From Rhizoctonia solani (lineage: Eukaryota; Basidiomycota; Agaricomycetes; Cantharellales; Ceratobasidiaceae), in NCBI RefSeq assembly GCF_016906535.1, contig NC_057370.1, positions 186,001 to 250,000 on the forward strand: DNA of 64,000 nt. The letters run 5' to 3'. A program made the position numbers and the translations under genes. Below are positions 44,506-56,418 of the stretch, in pieces. Under the pieces are notes generated by a model, which worked only from the letters and a program-made list of their open reading frames with translations, searched no databases and was not told where the DNA came from. Numbering within the stretch: position 1 is the stretch's first letter; each line of letters starts with the position of its first letter.

Positions 44506-45696
44506 ATGGAACCGGAGCCGTCCCTTGCCGCTCTCCTCAAGGCTATCACAGCCCTCACAGCCACAGTCAGGTCCTTGCAGGACCAAATCAAATCACAAGG
44601 TGAGCAAATCACACAGCTTACTGCCATATGCAAGGAAACCAACAACCTTGTTGGTGACAAGGACCAGGGCGGAGCCCAAACCAAGCCTGGCCCATTGACT
44701 GGGCCTGTCACCCCTCCTACCCACTCAGGAGGGGAAACCCACACTCCAGGCACGGTTAGGCCTGGGCTCAAGGCTCCCTTCCGCCCTTCAAGAGGAACAG
44801 GGTTTGACTCCGAGGAAGAAGAAGAGCCAAGGCAACCCAAAAAAGAGCCTCAGGGAACGCCTAGGCGGTCACTCAGCTCCCTTACTCCCTTTGACACAGG
44901 AAGCAGCGTAAAAAGGCCCAAAATGGATCTCCCCAACCCTTATAAAGGAGACATCAGGGGACGCAAGGCCACACAATGGCTGGACCGCATGCTGCTTTGG
45001 GTAGCCCTACACAGGGATCAATTCGACAAGGAGGAGCAAATGGTTGTGTGGATACTGTACCACATGACAGACAAGGCAGCCGATTGGGCGCTCCCCCTCA
45101 TAGGGGCCATTATCAAGGGCAAGGGGAACCCTCCCACTACTATCCCAGCCTTAACAGCCAAATTCAAAGAAGCCTTTGCCAATCCAGACGCAAAGAGGGC
45201 AGCCGCCAGGAAGATTGCCGCACTTACTCAGACAACCACCACATCTGAGTATGTCACCAAGTTCCAAAATCTTATGGCAGAACTGGACCGGAACACTGAG
45301 GCGTACATTGCCCAGTTTATGCGCGGCCTTCACTGGAAGGTGAAAGAGCTCCTGTCCACCAAGGACAATGTTCCCAACAATGACCTAGAGGCCATATTTG
45401 CTGCCTTGGTCAAAATTGACAACACCCGTCAAGAAAACAAGGAGAACCAACCCAAGAAGGCACCCGCCAAGTCCCCGGTCACTGCAACCACCTCCACCAC
45501 TACTACCACCCAATGGGTCCGCCTTTCTGAGGATCCAAATTACGTCACCCCGGAAGAAAGGGACCGCCGCCGCGCGTCTGGCCTTTGTGTCAAGTGCGGC
45601 CAAAAAGGGCATGGCATCAAACAGTGCCCCAACGGTTGGAAGGCAACCATCAAGGAGGTAGCCAAGGTTGCCAAAGATGAATCGGGAAAAGAGTAG
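44506..45696 (+). CDS. gag: Gag protein of element D2
   Basis: 396 aa, uninterrupted from ATG at 44506 (MEPEPSLAALLKAITALTAT). Same layout as D1 Gag: N-terminal coiled coil, Pro/Thr-rich linker, Ty3 Gag core (ATQWLDRMLLWVALHRDQF, AYIAQFMRGLHWKVKELL) and CCHC knuckle CVKCGQKGHGIKQCP. Stops at TAG 45694-45696, after G GGA AAA at 45684-45690. Gag could still be made even though pol is broken. Confidence 0.9.
   Translation: MEPEPSLAALLKAITALTATVRSLQDQIKSQGEQITQLTAICKETNNLVGDKDQGGAQTKPGPLTGPVTPPTHSGGETHTPGTVRPGLKAPFRPSRGTGFDSEEEEEPRQPKKEPQGTPRRSLSSLTPFDTGSSVKRPKMDLPNPYKGDIRGRKATQWLDRMLLWVALHRDQFDKEEQMVVWILYHMTDKAADWALPLIGAIIKGKGNPPTTIPALTAKFKEAFANPDAKRAAARKIAALTQTTTTSEYVTKFQNLMAELDRNTEAYIAQFMRGLHWKVKELLSTKDNVPNNDLEAIFAALVKIDNTRQENKENQPKKAPAKSPVTATTSTTTTTQWVRLSEDPNYVTPEERDRRRASGLCVKCGQKGHGIKQCPNGWKATIKEVAKVAKDESGKE
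45684..45690 (+). promoter_or_regulatory. Candidate -1 frameshift site of element D2
   Basis: Gag frame TCG GGA AAA GAG TAG; the -1 frame GGG AAA AGA GTA runs on into pol. Confidence 0.68.
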
Positions 45697-48600
45697 GGCC
45701 AAGGAAAGCTGCCAAAACCTTGAGCCCAAAAATAGAAGTCTCTGATGTATCTTGTGTTGAATTTGTATCTGTGGCATTAGACTCAAATAGAAAACCACTG
45801 CTCCACATTGATTTACACATGGACAACTACCCGGCAGAACCACTAAAAACCCTTATAGACTCTGGGGCAACCTCTAATTTTATCTCCCCAACCATAGTCA
45901 AAAAACTGAAAATCCCAAAAACCCTACTCAAAAATCCACGAGTAGTGAGAATGTTAGATGGTACCATATCTCAGACTGGTTGCATATGGCACCAGGTTCA
46001 ACTCACGGTCTTGGCCAACGGCCATCCCCACTCCATTCCTTTCCTAGTATGCCCCATCGGCAACACTCCCGCTATCTTGGGTATGACTTGGCTCACCCAA
46101 GAATTGCCACTCATTGATTGGACCCTAGGAACTGTGACGTTCCCTGACCAGGCACAGATAGCATCAGAGGAAGAAGCAGACCCCAATCCTTTAGCAGAAC
46201 TACCCACTCAATACCACAAGTTTGCCAAGGTGTTTGGAGAAGAGGAATTCAAAATGCTTCCCCCACATCAAGAATACAACATCTCCATTGATCTGGTCCC
46301 TGATGCCAAGTTAAACCCTGGTCCCATATATGGTATGACTGATGCGGAATCCAAGGCACTCAAACAGCACATTGAGGAGGAATTGGCCACAGGAAAGATC
46401 CATCCCAGCACCTCTTCCGCCGGCGCCCCAGTCATGTTTGTCAAAAAAGCAGATGGTTCCCTCCGGCTGGTTGTGGATTATAGAAAGCTCAACAACGTCA
46501 CCCACAAAAATGTCTATCCACTGCCAAGACAAGACAATCTCATGGCCAAATTGAGACATGCCAAGTTGTTCACCAAACTAGACTTGCGTTGGGGTTACAA
46601 TAATGTCCGAATCAAGGAAGGAGACAAATGGAAGACGGCTTTTAGGACTAAATATGGGCTCTTTGAATACCTAGTGATGCCTTTTGGTCTTACAAATGCT
46701 CCGGCTGCCTTCCAACACTTCATGAACAACCTATTCAGGGACCTCATTGACGTTACGGTGATCATCTATTTGGACAACATCCTAATATTTTTGGAGAAAC
46801 CAGAAGAACACCCTGCCCATGTGCGGGAAGTCCTATCCAGACTAATGGCAAACCAACTCTTCTGTAAACTCTCAAAATGTCATTTCCATGTGACCACAGT
46901 AGACTACCTTGGCATTGTAATTTCCCTGGCAGGATTTTCCATGGATCAAAAGAAGATTGAGGCGGTCACATCATGGCCTACCCCCAAAACAGTCAAACAG
47001 GTTCAGGCCTTCCTTGGATTCGTAAATTACCTCCGCCGCTTCATTCCCAACTGCAGTTCAGTGGCACAACCCCTTCACAACCTTACAAGAAAGGACTCCC
47101 CATGGTCTTGGGGAAAACTGGAAGAAGAAGCCTTTCAAGAACTAAAGTCCCTGGTTACCAGATCACCGGTACTGATCCACTCCAACCCCAGCCTACCTTA
47201 CTACCTTGAAACCGACGCATCAGGGGTAGCAATGGGGGCCATACTCAGTCAACAAGGCACAGACAACCGCTTACATCCAATTGCCTACATGTCCAAATCA
47301 TTCTCAGGAGCAGAAGCAAACTATGACACCCATGACAAGGAGCTCCTGGCAATCATTAAGGCATTAGAAGAATGGCGGATATTCCTGGAGGCCACAGACA
47401 AACCAATCCAGGTTTTTACGGACCATAGAAACCTGGAGTACTGGATGCAGGCATGAACGTTCAATTGCAGGCACGCACAATGGAGGATCTTCCTGAGCAA
47501 TTTCAACTTTGAAATACATTATTGCCCAGGAAAACAGTCAGGGAAACCAGATGCCCTATCCAGGAGATCAGACTATGTTGACAACCCCCCAGAACCAGAA
47601 GTCATGCTCCCAGCAGAAGTCTTTGCCAATACCTTGGAAGAAGAAATGGAAGTTGTCTCCTTAGTTTGGAATAAACTAAGGGAGGACCCTTCCCTGGAAC
47701 CCATTATCCAGTTTTTAACCGAGGATGCAGAGAACGCCCCACCCTCAATCAGGAAAGCATATAGGGATTACAATTGGGAAGAAGACCTCCTGTGGTACCA
47801 AGGGAAATTAGTCATCCCAGATGCGGAGGACTTGAAGGAACGCCTATTGCGGGAATTTCATGACTCCCCACTAGCAGGTCACCCTGGCCAACAAAGAACC
47901 TTGGAACTATTGAGCCGCAACTACTGGTGGCCAGGAATGAAGTCATCCGCTAAGGAATGGGTAGAATGTTGCCCCATCTGCCAAGTCAATTGCTGCGCTC
48001 ACAATCCAGTGATAGCTTTGAAACCCTTAGATGTTCCCCCCTTTCCGTTCCATACCATCTCCTATGACTTTATCACGGGGTTCCCCAAGTCGGAAGGATA
48101 TGACGCAATACTGGTGGTTATAGACTCATTCTCCAAATTTGGCCACTTCATCCCAACCACAAAAAAGGTGTTGGCCAAAGGTCTGGCTAATCTCTTTGTC
48201 ACCCACATTTGGAAACTCCACGGACTCCCTGTTAGAACCATATTGGACCAAGGAACAACATTCACTGGGAAGTTCCTCAGAGCCCTTTACCAAAGGCTGG
48301 GAATCCAACCATCCTTCTCCTTGGCTTATCACCCCAAATCAGACGGACAAACCAAGCGCGTCAACCAGTTCATCAAGTTCTACCTGAGATCTTATGTAGC
48401 AGCAGACCACTTGGATTGGGTCAGATGGTTGCCACTTGCGGAATACGCTTACAACAACGCTAAACACGCTGCAACCGGAAAAACCCCCTTTGAACTAGTT
48501 TATGGAACAAATCCCGTAATGAATCCGTCAACCGTACCAGCCAATGTACCAGAAGCAGATTTGGTAGCCAATACCCTGGCCCAGGAATGGCAAGAGGCAG

Positions 48601-49107
48601 AGTCAGCGCTCAGAATGACTAAGGAACGCATGGCAAGACCAAAAGGAATAATACTGGAGTACTCCATAGGCAAGAAAGTCTGGCTTGATGGAAAAAATGT
48701 AGGACTTAGAACAAACTCTAACAAACTGGACCCCAAGCGACTAGGGCCGTTCAAAGTCACAGAAAAAATATCAAGCCACGCCTACTGCCTAAAACTCCCA
48801 GAAACCCTAAAAATCCATGATGTGTTCTATGTAGGATTACTGTCCAAAGCACACAAATCCCTCAGTCAACCATTTCCAGAAAGACCCCTCCTGAAACAAT
48901 AGAAGGGGAGGAGGAGTACGAGGTTGAACAAATCATCAACTCCAAGCAACAACGGGGAAAATGGTTTTACCTAATTAAATGGAAGGGTTATGGTCTGGAA
49001 GATAATTCCTGGGAACCAGAAGAACTCCTAGAACACAGCCAAGAGGAGGTTCAACGCTTCAACAAGTCACAACTGAAAAGGCTTGTGACTCTGCCAAGAG
49101 CCTTTAA
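45691..49107 (+). pseudogene. pol of element D2 (stop and frameshift)
   Basis: Protease LIDSGATSNFIS; RT with YLDN at the active site; RNase H ETDASGVAMGAILSQ. TGA at 47454-47456 stands where D1 has an Arg codon in MQARTFNRRHARW; CGA to TGA is the simplest change. The integrase finger and core follow (ILDQGTTFTGKF, SDGQTKRVNQF: Glu of the DDE triad region is Lys). A one-base loss in the CCCCC run near 48890 throws the chromodomain out of frame, though its sequence (YEVEQIINSKQQRG) is present to TAA at 49105-49107. Confidence 0.9.
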
Positions 49108-49117
49108 GGGGGGGCAA

Positions 49118-49515
49118 TGTTATAACCTCCTTACTTATACCATTAGAATCGCACGATTTTTCTATTATTTTTAGTATTTTTTACGGACTCAATATCTTTT
49201 GTTTTTTGATCACGTGATCTCGGCGCTTATTATGCTGAGATGCCGCGCCGAGATGCCGTGCCAAGGGTGCTTAGGAGAAATCCACGCTTCTGCGCAGCCC
49301 GCAGCACACTTCTCATTTCACACCTGTACTTCTTTTCTCACGTGCACAGACCATGTAAATAGTGCACCCTCTTCTATATATACAGCAGGGAAATTGCTTG
49401 GAAACCCCAAGTCAATTTTACCTTGTCTCTTACTCATTAGAGAAGGTATCCAGCCAGCTAAGTAGCCGGCCCCTAAATAGTTCACAGACGCTTGCCACCC
49501 CCTTTACCTACCACA
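49118..49515 (+). repeat. 3' LTR of element D2, first part
   Basis: TGTTATAACC... to CTACCACA, cut by element B2. The duplicated CCACA occupies 49511-49515 and the LTR resumes at 56251. Confidence 0.9.
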
Positions 49516-49963
49516 TGTCATGACTCAGCTCGGACCTATGGTTCAAGGGGGCTTAAAGTCCATGGCACTATCACCAATGGACTATGAGACAGGTAGAGGG
49601 GCAACAAGGGCCCAGGGGTTATGGATAAGGGTAGAGAGGCAACGAGGGCCTAGGGTTATGATTCTTAAGTAATGTGCACTTAGCCAACTAGGGGCTTGGG
49701 CAAGGGATAGGTAAGAGTTGAGGTGAATTGACAAAGAGGTCAAGTCTTGCTGTTTAGCGGCGACCTGACCTGGTTTAAATACATGAGAAGAGCCACATCA
49801 AAAACAACAATACAAAACAGTGAGTCATTTCCAATTTCACATCATATATCAAATATGTCACGTGATCTTGATGAGTCATAAATATATACCAAAAAAGGAA
49901 ACTATCTCAAAAAAAAGGTAGAAAGTAGTAAAAAATCATGTCATGCCAATGAAGGTCATGACA
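49516..49963 (-). repeat. 3' LTR of element B2
   Basis: 448 bp, on the plus strand TGTCATGACTCAGC...GGTCATGACA; pairs with 55798-56245. Confidence 0.9.
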
Positions 49964-49974
49964 TTACCCCCTCT

Positions 49975-52900
49975 TCAAGCTCCAACTGCATCAGGGTGTT
50001 CCATGTGGAATTCTTTTATGGCTTCCTGAGCGTTACCCACATTATCCACTGGTTCCCATGAGTTGCTTCCTTTGTCGTATCCCTTCCACTTGACTAAATA
50101 CCAGAGTTTCTTTGAATTGCCACGCCCTTTCCATTTGCTGTCCACAATTCTTTCAACTTCATATTCTTCCTCACCTTCTTCTGTAATAATAGGTGCAGGT
50201 TGAGGAGGGTCGCGTCCATGAGGGTCAGGATGGAATTTTGTTAGAAGATTAATGTGAAAGACTGGATGTATGCGCATGGTATGGGGTAGTTGTAGTTTAT
50301 ATGCATGCAATCCAATTTTTTCCACTACCAGGTAAGGTCCTAGCTTTTTATGGCTAAGTTTGATGGATGGTCTATTGGTGGATATATTTTGGTGGCTCAA
50401 CCAGACCTTGTCCCCTACTTGGATTCCTTCTTCTTTCCTATGCCTTTGATCGTAGAAGTATTTCATTTGTTCTTGCGCTAATGACAGTGCTGCCTTAACC
50501 TCATCATAGCCTTTTTCCAAAAACTCTGCATGTTTGTCTGCATTTGGGGTAGATTTGTCTGATTTCTGACCCACAGAGAATCGGGGGTTTAGTCCATAAC
50601 ATATCTGGAATGGAGATTTACCCGTGGAGGATTGTTTGAGATTGTTGAGCGCAAACTTGGCTAACGGCAGTAGGGATACCCAGTCTGATTGGCGGTGGTT
50701 TCCAAACATTTGGATGAAAATTTCGGCCTCCCGTTGTATTCGTTCTGTCTGTCCATCTGTTTGCGGATGGTAGGCTGTAGAATATGTGGGTTTAATGTCC
50801 AGCCTTTTATATAGGTGACGAATGAACTTGGCGTTGAACGTAGGGCCTCTGTCTGAAACCGTACTTCTGGGAAGACCGTGTAATTTCCATATATATGTGA
50901 TAAAGAGATTGGCAATATCAATAGCCGACGCCGTGGACTGAGTGGGAATGAAGTGAACCATTTTTGAGAATCGGTCAATGACAGTGAGGATGGCGTCAAA
51001 ACCTTCTGAGATTGGTAGTCCTACAATCATGTTGTAGGCAATGTCTTCCCAAGGGTGTTTGGGAATCTGTAATGGCTTTAACAGTCCTACTGGTACCTGA
51101 TTGGTTGGTTTTGATCAAATACAGGTTTCACAGTGGCTGACATAGGAGTTGACAAACTTTTTCATGGATGGCCAATAGTAATTCCTTGAGACAAGTTCCA
51201 AAGTTCTGGCTTGTCCCGGATGTCCCGCAGCTAATGCGTCGTGCCTAGATTCCAAGATAAGGTTTCTAATAGTATTGTCCTTAGGTACAAAGATTTTCCC
51301 TTGATGCCATAGTAATCCTTCCTTTAGTTCCCAATCTGTGACCTTTTCCTTGCCCTGAAGTTTGTGTAGGATTTCTTTCAGACGGTTATCCTCATAAATG
51401 GCTTCGCCAATTAGATCATTGATTTCCTGATCCGGAGTGATTGATGCAATGAAAAGTTCCGGTTTCAGGAGAACATGGTTCTCTACCCCTCCTTCAAGGG
51501 GCACTAAATTGTAGCGTTGCGAGAGGATATCAGCTTTTTTATTCTGCGCTCCGGGCCTGTAAATGATCTGGAAATTGTAATCAACTAGGAAATTGGCCCA
51601 TCTAATTTGCCGTTTATTTAAAGATTGAGATGTGGAAAAGTACTCCAAGTTCTTATGATCCGTTAGAACTTGGACCAGCAATTCAGATCCTTCTAACAAA
51701 TGGCGCCATTCTTTAAATGCCCTAATGACCGCCAACAATTCCTTGTCAAAGATATTGTAATTTTTTTCGGCAGGGGATAAGGATTTGGACAGATAGGCTA
51801 CTGGAGCCAATTTCCCTTCAGAGTTGCGTTGGGATAGTATTGCTCCAGTGGCATAATCCGATGCGTCGCATTCCACATAAAATTGTCTTGTGGTGTCAGG
51901 TTGTAAAAGCAAGGGCGCTGAAGTAAGACATTTTTTAAGGCCGTCAAAAGATTGTTGTTCTGCTGATTCCCATCTCCAATTACTATCTTTCTTGAGCAAA
52001 TTGTACAGTGGTTGTGCCATATTTCCAAAATTAGGGATAAACCGTCTATAGAAGTTCACAAATCCTAAGAATTCTTGGATGTTTTTGACATTCTTAGGTG
52101 TTGACCAATTTAAGGCGTCTGTGACTTTTGATTGATCAACTTCTATACCGAATTCAGATATGATAAACCCTAGATAATCAATTTTCTTGACGTGGAAATG
52201 GCATTTCTCAATATTGCAAAAAAGGTCATTATCCTGCAGCCTTTTGAGTACCTCTTGCACATGGGCTTCATGATCTTTTTCATTCAGAGAGAAGACTAGA
52301 ATATTGTCCAAGTAGATGATGACATAAACGTCCAAGAGATCTCTGAATATTTTGTTCATCATGTCCTGAAAGGCTGCCGGCGCATTTGTCAATCCAAAAG
52401 GCATAACCAAGTATTCGAATAATCCATATTTAGTTTTGAAAGCGGTTTTCCATTCATCGCCTTCTTTAATTTGGACTAAGTTGTAGCCTGCCCTAAGATC
52501 AAATTTACTAAAGATCTTAGCACCTTGTAGTTTCTCAATAAGGTTTTGTGGCAAGGGCAGGGGGTAAGCGTTCTTCTTGGTCATGCTATTCAACCGTCGA
52601 TAGTCTACGCACATGCGTAATTTCCTGTTCTTCTTTTTGACAAATAATATTGGAGATGCCATGGGAGATTTGGATGGGCGGATCAGACCTGCTTTAAGCT
52701 GTTTTTCAATGGTTTCCCTTAGTTTGGCGTCTTCCTTTGGACCTAGGCTGTAAATGGGGCCGTGTTGGGGTTTTGCGTCAGGGAGTAACTCAATAGCAAT
52801 GTCATATGGGCGGTGAGGTGGCAGTTTTGAGGATTCTTCTTCTGAAAACACCCTAGAGAATTCCTGGTATGGAAGTGGTATTTCTTCTACTGCCTTGAGT

Positions 52901-53434
52901 TCTAAGACCGTAGGTACAGATAGACAATTATTGGAACAATAGAAGGAGTTGAAGACGAGTGTATGCTTTTCCCACAAGATTTGGGGATTGTGCTTTTTAA
53001 GCCATGACATTCCTAAAACTAATTGATGGTTGCCAATGTTGGAAATATGACACTCTAGTTCTTTGGTATGATTGCCAATAGTACAATTAAAGCGAGTGAA
53101 ATGGGTAATTTGGCCAGAGTCAATTTCTCGGCCATCTATGACACGTAATTTTTTGGGATTTGATGTTGATAAGCGGGAAGTCGGTAAGTTTCAACTAAAA
53201 GAGGGTGTATGAAGCAAGAAGTTGCTCCAGAATCAATCATGGCTTTTCCTTGAAAGGGTTTAGCCAAAAAACTGGATTTTTGGGTTTTAGGAGATTCACA
53301 CGGATTTGCAGTAAACAACGCATATATTTGAGATGAGTTACATAAAGAGAGTATTTCAAAATCATTGTTTACATAATGCAAATCCGCGAGCATACAGCCA
53401 AGTGCCTTACTCCTTAGTCGGCCTTGGCTTTTCC
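49975..53434 (-). pseudogene. pol of element B2
   Basis: N-terminus ADLHYVNNDFEILSL and protease AMIDSGATSCFIHPL, then a one-base loss near 53170 (frame resumes before ITHFTRF). A long open stretch 53010-51118 covers RT (MCVDYRRLN, FGLTNAPAAFQ, YLDN), RNase H (VECDASDYATGAILSQ) and the integrase finger (SHCETC), ending in TGA at 51117-51115 where B1 has CAA. The frame then stays open to 49975: integrase core (TVSDRGPTFNAKF, YHPQTDGQTERI) and chromodomain (EVERIVDSKWKGRG, WYLVKWKGYDKGSNSWEP). Confidence 0.9.
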
Positions 53435-54935
53435 TTTTCCCAACTCTTCCTCATCAGAGACAACTTCAATCCTATTTTCTTCTTTAGGCCTTTCCCAAGA
53501 CCATTCGACATTAGCCACATGACCAGACATGGGCTTGGAAGGGCAGTTGCGCGCAAAATGTCCTTTTCCGCCGCATACATGGCATGTAAGATTTGCAAAG
53601 CTTCTTCCATCAAGATCCATGGGACCTGGACCCTTAGAATTTGAGGCTAAGACAGGGGTGGGAGCAATGATGGATTTGATGGGGGCGGCTGCAGCAGGGT
53701 GTTCGTCCTTTTTGAGAGATGGGAATGGAATCATTGTATCTTTGTTTCCCCATTCCACCTAACATTGGGCATATTGCCAGAAGTTGTTTGTACAATTGAA
53801 GTAATAGCGCCTTTCTTGGCGCGACGAGTAGTGGGATCAATCATATATACATTATCTCCCACATTTAGACGTGTACAAGTGGGAGTGAGGTTGGGACTGG
53901 AAGTGGGGGCGGCAGAGGAAGGGGCACGAATAGTAGGGACCAATGGATTGGATAGGCGAGTGGATTCAATATGGTTTGCAATCTCCTCTGCCTTATCATA
54001 AACCTGTTGGGCTGTAGCACAACGCCATTGGAACATTGTGGATAGCATAATGTCCTTGATGTCATTTTTGAGGCCGTCATAGTACTTGTCACGTAAGGTT
54101 TCGTCACTGTAGCCCAAGGACACTGAATACTGCTGGAATTCACGAGTGTATTCTTGAACCAAAGTTTTCTGTTGCAGATTATTCCATTTTTGACGGTACT
54201 TTTCATCACGGTTTGTGTCCACGTAATGCTTAGTGAATTTGGCCCAGAACACATCAACATTTTCCAAAAGTGGAACCGCCTCCCCCTAAATACCTTCCTT
54301 TCCTTATATGGGCAAACCCAATCTTCTGCTGCGCCTTCAAAATACGATGTTATCCACAAGATTTTCTCCTTGTGAGATCTATTGGCTCCTTTTGCTCTTA
54401 TATAGGCTTGACATGCAATAATGAAATTGAGGGCGTCTTCTTTTTTGCCACTAAACTTATTTGGCTTGGCAAATTTCAAATCGGAATTAGAAGACGTAGG
54501 GGCAGGTGGGGGATTGATAGTGGTGGCAGTGCCAGAAGGTGGAGGCGGTGGGGGTGGAACTGTGGAACGAGAGGAGGATTGATGAAGAAGCTGGTCTTGC
54601 ACAGCCTGGATGGAAGCTGCCGCCCCTTGAATTTGGTTTGAATAAAAAATATGTTGATTGCGCGATTGGTCGCAATGTTCTTCAAGTTCCGCCCTTAGCA
54701 ACGCTATTTGGTCATGTTGCGCTTCATAGGCGCCTTGTAATTGTGAGAATTCCTTTTTTAAAATAATCATATTCTGGGCAACCATATCAAGCACTTTGCA
54801 ATCTGACATCTGACTAAAAGACATGGGGGAATATACATGTGGTGGCTCAGCCACAGGAGTAGGAGTATGAGTGCAAGAAGATGGGGCAGACCACCCCGAT
54901 TGGATTTGGGAGGAAATCAGGTTAGTCTCTCCCAT
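53414..54935 (-). pseudogene. gag of element B2 (two frameshifts)
   Basis: From ATG at 54935 (MGETNLISSQIQSGW), which overlaps the ORF1 stop. Coiled coil (QLQGAYEAQHDQIALLRAEL), proline run, Gag core (KFAKPNKFSGKKEDALNFI). A base is missing in a G-run near 54286 and another near 53753, each shifting the frame compared with B1. CCHC knuckle CHVCGGKGHFARNC is present near 53560. Stop TAA at 53416-53414. Confidence 0.85.
53435..53441 (-). promoter_or_regulatory. Candidate -1 frameshift site of element B2
   Basis: Minus strand TTG GGA AAA GGA AAA in the gag frame; G GGA AAA conserved with B1. Confidence 0.62.
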
Positions 54936-55446
54936 TGCGCCCAAGCCAGGCGTTATCATATGAGACTGCAAAAAACTCATATTCTTTGTAGTAGTGGATT
55001 CTCCCTTTTCCGTCTTGGGTGATATCCTGAATGGAGCAATGGAAATTATCTAGCTTGAGTTCTTTTTCAACTAAAAGGCGATCCCTTTCCTCAATAAGGC
55101 GTTCCTGCTCTTCAATGGTAAGGGCAAGATCGCGGTTATGTGCTTCAAGGTTGGCAATAAGGTTCCTTTGTTCTTGAAGATCTGTCTCGTAGATATTATT
55201 GAGACGCTCTGCAAATGACTTATGATGTTTGATATGGGCTATAGTTTGGACTAGCCCTGGTTCTTTGATGCGAGCAATATGTTCTTCAAGGTTGTTGATG
55301 CGACCAACTAAAACGTGGTTGATGTCGCTGATAGTTTTCTCAAGGTAGAGGTAGCAGGTGACAATGGAGTAAGGCCAAAAGATGGCAAAGAGGATAAGGT
55401 CTAGAAAGTCAAACACTAGGATGCGTTCCCAATATAGATTGGTACT
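54922..55446 (-). CDS. Accessory ORF1 of element B2 (no ATG)
   Basis: Second copy of the family B extra ORF, uninterrupted, about 174 codons, with the same hydrophobic start (FDFLDLILFAIFWPYSIV) and coiled coil (EEQERLIEERDRLLVEKELK). As in B1, an in-frame TGA lies a few codons upstream of the conserved start and no ATG is available. The stop overlaps the gag ATG (AATGGGAGAGACTAA). Conservation of the open frame in two copies whose gag genes are broken suggests it was under selection recently or that the copies are young. Confidence 0.58.
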   Translation of the reverse strand, partial: STNLYWERILVFDFLDLILFAIFWPYSIVTCYLYLEKTISDINHVLVGRINNLEEHIARIKEPGLVQTIAHIKHHKSFAERLNNIYETDLQEQRNLIANLEAHNRDLALTIEEQERLIEERDRLLVEKELKLDNFHCSIQDITQDGKGRIHYYKEYEFFAVSYDNAWLGRNGRD

Positions 55447-55503
55447 CGGTCAGATAGATAATCAACGGGTTTATAGTTCAAACTACTAACTGTTTGCCTT
55501 CCC

Positions 55504-55595
55504 ACTAGCGTTAAACAATCCTTCTACTAAATCAACAGCTGTGTACAAGCGTGATATTAGTCAGGTTTTTTGTAAGCGGAGGTTCAGCTGACTAA
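55504..55595 (-). promoter_or_regulatory. Conserved leader module of element B2
   Basis: Minus strand TTAGTCAGCTGAACCTCCGC through GTTTAACGCTAG; more similar to the D module than the B1 copy is. Confidence 0.55.
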
Positions 55596-55797
55596 CAGCG
55601 TATGACTAAAGGTGCGGACACCCTGGTATGCGGACGATTGCTAGCAAGGGGCTATCCCGCAGTCTTACTGCTACTCGTATTCCTGTCTTTGATTATTACA
55701 CAGGGGCTACAATGCAATAGCTATTCAGACGTTGGTGCTTATCCAAGCGTAGGTCTCGTTTGTTGACAAGAGTACAAGTGAAAAAGACTTGACCTAG

Positions 55798-56245
55798 TGT
55801 CACGACTCAGCTCGGACCTATGGTTCAAGGGGGCTTAAAGTCCGTGGCACTATCACCAATGGACTATGAGACAGGTAGAGGGGCAACAAGGGCCCAGGGG
55901 TTATGGATAAGGGTAGAGAGGCAACGAGGGCCTAGGGTTATGATTCTTAAGTAATGTGCACTTAGCCAACTAGGGGCTTGGGCAAGGGATAGGTAAGAGT
56001 TGAGGTGAATTGACAAAGAGGTCAAGTCTTGCTGTTTAGCGGCGACCTGACCTGGTTTAAATACATGAGAAGAGCCACATCAAAAACAACAATACAAAAC
56101 AGTGAGTCATTTCCAATTTCACATCATATATCAAATATGTCACGTGATCTTGATGAGTCATAAATATATACCAAAAAAGGAAACTATCTCAAAAAAAAGG
56201 TAGAAAGTAGTAAAAAATCATGTCATGCCAATGAAGGTCATGACA
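55798..56245 (-). repeat. 5' LTR of element B2
   Basis: 448 bp, plus strand TGTCACGACTCAGC...GGTCATGACA, flanked on the right by the CCACA duplication. Confidence 0.9.
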
Positions 56246-56250
56246 CCACA

Positions 56251-56413
56251 CCTCCCAGGCCTCAGGCCCCATTGTTGCTAGTAGTTAGAAGTAGAGTGCC
56301 ATAGGCGCTATTAGTATAGCCTTAGATAGTTGTCTTACATAAGCCAGTGTAGTAGTACGGCCTTAAGCGCCCGCTCCCATCAGCGTGTACCCACCTTACA
56401 GTGGTGTACAACA
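56251..56413 (+). repeat. 3' LTR of element D2, second part
   Basis: Completes the LTR interrupted at 49515, ending GTGTACAACA, followed by GTTGG and the resumed A1 gag. Confidence 0.88.
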
Positions 56414-56418
56414 GTTGG

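Larger units (their letters stand above)
49516..56245 (-). mobile_element. Ty3/gypsy element B2 (youngest insertion)
   Basis: LTRs at 49516-49963 and 55798-56245 are both 448 bp, with about two differences by eye. The target duplication CCACA is at 49511-49515 and 56246-56250. In element orientation (right to left): LTR, leader module 55595-55504, ORF1, gag, pol, polypurine-type tract, LTR. It has the same organisation as B1. It is inactive as written: gag has two one-base shifts, pol has a shift in the protease region and TGA at 51115-51117, and the RT motif is YLDN. Confidence 0.92.
43428..56413 (+). mobile_element. Ty3/gypsy element D2 (near-intact, with stops; hosts B2)
   Basis: 5' LTR 43428-43986; 3' LTR 49118-49515 plus 56251-56413, split by element B2. 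The target duplication GTTGG is at 43423-43427 and 56414-56418. LTRs differ at about two bases plus a 2-bp TA repeat change. Gag is open; pol has one stop, one frameshift and YLDN. The split LTR halves add to 561 bp against 559 bp, confirming that B2 is a clean insertion. Confidence 0.92.
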
